Below are positions 34,806-36,205 of a DNA stretch of 36,205 bases, piece after piece. How positions within the stretch are numbered: position 1 is the first letter of the stretch; each line of letters begins with the position of its first letter. Both the position numbers and the translations under genes were made by a program. This DNA comes from JBKPCD01 sp046727175 (GTDB lineage: Bacteria; Acidobacteriota; Vicinamibacteria; Vicinamibacterales; 2-12-FULL-66-21): contig JBKPCD010000059.1 in the NCBI GenBank assembly GCA_046727175.1, positions 1 through 36,205 of the forward strand, read 5' to 3'. Below the pieces are notes generated by a model. It was not told the origin of the DNA and searched no databases. It saw only the letters and a program-made list of their open reading frames with translations.

Positions 34806-35042
34806 TCACGCTGCCTTCCGGTGCGTGTCACGGTCACCCAGCACTCGATGACGCAGCTTTGCTCGCCACTCGAAGTACACGACCGGCAGTCCTGCCACTA
34901 TGGCTGTCGGCAGGATCACCAAGCCGAACAATCTCACTTCCGCCGTCAACCACACCGCTGTGACGCCCATCGCCAAAACGACCCAAATGCTGAAAAAGAG
35001 CAGCGCCAGCGTCACGATTGTTTCCTTGTTTGCCTTTCTCAC
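34806..35042 (-). CDS. Small two-helix membrane protein
   Basis: 78 residues from a GTG at 35042, with a good AGGAGG site. Two hydrophobic segments are clear: ETIVTLALLFFSIWVVLAMG and VRLFGLVILPTAIVAGLPVVY, followed by a basic tail (EWRAKLRHRVLGDRDTHRK) that should lie in the cytoplasm. No family is recognised. It starts within the 3' part of the preceding gene's open frame and is followed at 10 bp by the DSFSASDPPS protein. GAACAGGAG is repeated in tandem just before it (35045-35065 region). Confidence 0.6.
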   Translation of the reverse strand: MRKANKETIVTLALLFFSIWVVLAMGVTAVWLTAEVRLFGLVILPTAIVAGLPVVYFEWRAKLRHRVLGDRDTHRKAA

Positions 35043-35280
35043 GGTTCCTCCTGTTCCTCCTGTTCGTTAGCGACTGTCCGCCGATGACGTTTCGTATGGC
35101 TTGTTCAATTTCAACGGTCAGCAGCCCGAGCTGACACGGTGACACTCCGAATCCCTGCGAGTAGCTCACCATTCGACTTCCGTCGAAGAGCACGATAAGG
35201 CCGTCCTCGCGAGCCAGCAGGTCATCGATCTGCTCCTGAATGCGCCGAACGTCACCGCCGAACACCCCGCGAAGAGTCAT
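34834..35280 (-). CDS. Small hypothetical protein (C-terminal extent uncertain)
   Basis: The frame runs from an ATG at 35280 to 34834 (148 residues). The first 65 residues look real: VRRIQEQIDDLLAREDGLIV, LFDGSRMVSYSQGFGVSPCQ and LGLLTVEIEQAIRNVIGG. After the Arg/Asn repeat NRRNRRNREKG (encoded by the tandem GAACAGGAG) the frame overlaps the next gene by 209 bp and turns low-complexity, so the natural end is probably near 35070 and the stop may have been lost. The ATG overlaps the previous stop by 4 bp (ATGA), so the two are coupled. Function unknown. Confidence 0.45.
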   Translation of the reverse strand: MTLRGVFGGDVRRIQEQIDDLLAREDGLIVLFDGSRMVSYSQGFGVSPCQLGLLTVEIEQAIRNVIGGQSLTNRRNRRNREKGKQGNNRDAGAALFQHLGRFGDGRHSGVVDGGSEIVRLGDPADSHSGRTAGRVLRVASKAASSSAG

Positions 35281-35693
35281 GACCGGAACTCCGCAGTCGA
35301 CGGGCGTGACTGTTCCGACGAACCAATCACCGACTCGGATCGTCGCGCAGTAGCCGAACGCATCGTCCGACTCGGATGCTGCACGATATCGGCTGCCTCC
35401 GACACGGTTTCAGTCGGCGGGATGAGCTCCTCAGATTGCCGTGGGGCGCCGATGGCGCGCGAGCGCAGAAACGTCAGCTCATTGGCGCGTGGCCCGAAGG
35501 TCGCCAATGCTTCGGCCCATAGTGTGCGTGCCTCGACGTGCGGGCACTCATCGTCGCACGGGTCAGCCGTTCGAACAGTACGGAGACGGCGCTCGTGCGC
35601 CACCATCGCGTCGTGCCACGCTGCGAGGCGCACGGACAGCGACGCTGACTCAGACGTCCCAATCCCCGAGCCAAGCATTACGTACGGATTCAT
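35277..35693 (-). CDS. Conserved hypothetical protein, first sizeable gene of a sigma54-type operon
   Basis: 138 residues from the ATG at 35693, chosen for its AGGAGG site; the frame is open to 35822. Residues 1-85 look conserved: MNPYVMLGSGIGTSESASLS, RLAAWHDAMVAHERRLRTV, CDDECPHVEARTLWAEALATFG and ANELTFLRSRA. The pair C-DDE-C-PH could bind a metal. The C-terminal 40 residues are Ser/Arg-rich and may be disordered. It is coupled to the next gene and about 390 bp downstream of the sigma54-like promoter at 36083. I do not know its function. Confidence 0.6.
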   Translation of the reverse strand: MNPYVMLGSGIGTSESASLSVRLAAWHDAMVAHERRLRTVRTADPCDDECPHVEARTLWAEALATFGPRANELTFLRSRAIGAPRQSEELIPPTETVSEAADIVQHPSRTMRSATARRSESVIGSSEQSRPSTAEFRS

Positions 35694-35746
35694 GTCAGAC
35701 CCACCCCTCCTGTTGTTGAGAATCAGCCTTCGCCCCTGCCCAGTGT

Positions 35747-35896
35747 TCAACCACTCAAAGTAGTCCGTAGACGCTGCTCGCGGCTTCGGGCCATGCGCCA
35801 GGCACTGTATGCCCGGCGCCAAAGATCAATCAGAGTGAGAAGAGCAGCCGGGACGCGCCGGCTGGCGAGAACGGCGGCGTCAGTGCCTTGCGGCAT
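35747..35896 (-). CDS. Possible small protein upstream of the hypothetical operon
   Basis: 49 codons from an ATG at 35896, read as MPQGTDAAVLASRRVPAALL then TLIDLWRRAYSAWRMARSRE. The Arg/Trp-rich helix recalls DUF1127-like small proteins, but the match is weak. A TTG nine codons upstream has GGGGAG before it. It lies between the sigma54-like promoter (36083) and the gene at 35693, a stretch otherwise without a gene. Confidence 0.25.
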   Translation of the reverse strand: MPQGTDAAVLASRRVPAALLTLIDLWRRAYSAWRMARSREQRLRTTLSG

Positions 35897-36082
35897 CGGC
35901 GCGACCGCCAGCAAGGAAAGCGTCTCCCCGTGACAAACGCACCGCCGACGGCGCCGCGACGATGGCGGGCACGAAGCAAGGGGGTAAAGCAGATAATCAT
36001 GGCGATTTGCACGTCGGCTTCGAATGTCCCATCTCGCACGACGCGGGACAGGACCGACCGGTGTGCACTTGTCGTGTTCAAG

Positions 36083-36098
36083 AGCAACTTCCGATCCG
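36083..36098 (-). promoter_or_regulatory. Candidate sigma54 promoter for the 35-kb operon
   Basis: On the minus strand it reads CGGATCG-GAAG-TTGCT: perfect -12, GG and GC at the right 12-bp distance, weaker -24. It is 65 bp from dyad copy 4, like the transaldolase promoter from copy 1. The leader to the first clear gene (35693) is long. Confidence 0.45.
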
Positions 36099-36162
36099 GT
36101 CGCTTTTCATAACAAAGATCGGAATCAGGCGGACTTCCTGTCGTTCAGTGTGAAACGACCCT

Positions 36163-36176
36163 TTCAGAATGAAATC
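36163..36176. promoter_or_regulatory. Dyad TTCAGAATGAAATC, copy 4
   Basis: Identical to copy 3, extended to TTTCA-GAA-TGAAA. It is 65 bp from the promoter-like element at 36083-36098. A second, rightward promoter could lie past the window edge. Confidence 0.5.
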
Positions 36177-36205
36177 TCGCCCACACCGCCGAATCGTTCG
36201 AGGAG

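Noticed and set aside
35830..36087. 85-codon minus-strand open frame before the operon at 35693
   Set aside because: Arg-rich, no motif, no ribosome site, and it overlaps the predicted sigma54 promoter region.

Overview
The window is GC-rich bacterial DNA, most like an Acidobacteriota genome of the Vicinamibacteria type. This is inferred from gene style: an ADOP-type duplicated permease behind a PadR regulator, TonB-dependent receptors with an N-terminal carboxypeptidase-regulatory-like domain, LytS/LytTR signalling, and small proteins with a DSFxASDxPS motif. No database was consulted. I see no rRNA, tRNA, CRISPR array or transposase.

Left part (1-4.8 kb): a metal-handling cluster. A MerR-family regulator (1777-2259, +) diverges from a four-gene minus-strand operon: an exported protein, a Cys-rich exported protein, a MerT-like mercury transporter and an outer-membrane-type protein that runs off the left edge. 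Both directions have promoters with 19-bp spacers, typical of MerR control. The MerT-like gene has an in-frame UGA exactly where the second Cys of the metal-binding Cys-Cys pair belongs, followed by a perfect hairpin at the position of a bacterial SECIS. It is a strong candidate selenoprotein. A Cys-rich small protein and a TonB-dependent receptor follow on the plus strand.

Middle left (4.9-17.3 kb): a LytS-type kinase and LytTR regulator diverge from a second TonB-dependent receptor, with CAACGA repeats spaced 21 bp between them. Then come a frameshifted outer-membrane protein, a heavily decayed TonB receptor, and a PadR-ADOP permease pair.

Right part (18-36.2 kb): a stress and redox island with a cardiolipin synthase-like protein, a Ca2+-type P-ATPase, a TraR/DksA zinc-finger protein, broken GAPDH, two DUF488 proteins, a PRC-barrel protein, transaldolase, a diheme cytochrome c, a Rieske ferredoxin with its FAD reductase, a SemiSWEET-like protein, remnants of glucoamylase and cupredoxin, an HPF/RaiA-like ribosome protein, and a XylR_N-V4R sigma54 activator split by a frameshift. 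A 14-bp dyad, TTCAGAATGAAATC, occurs four times here. Three copies lie 62-95 bp from sequences matching sigma54 -24/-12 promoters, and one copy sits midway between two divergent promoters. I infer a local sigma54 regulon (transaldolase, cytochrome/Rieske, HPF, and small-protein operons) run by the V4R activator encoded among them.

Several genes in this part are truncated or frameshifted. The island therefore appears to be eroding, unless some of the indels are assembly errors.
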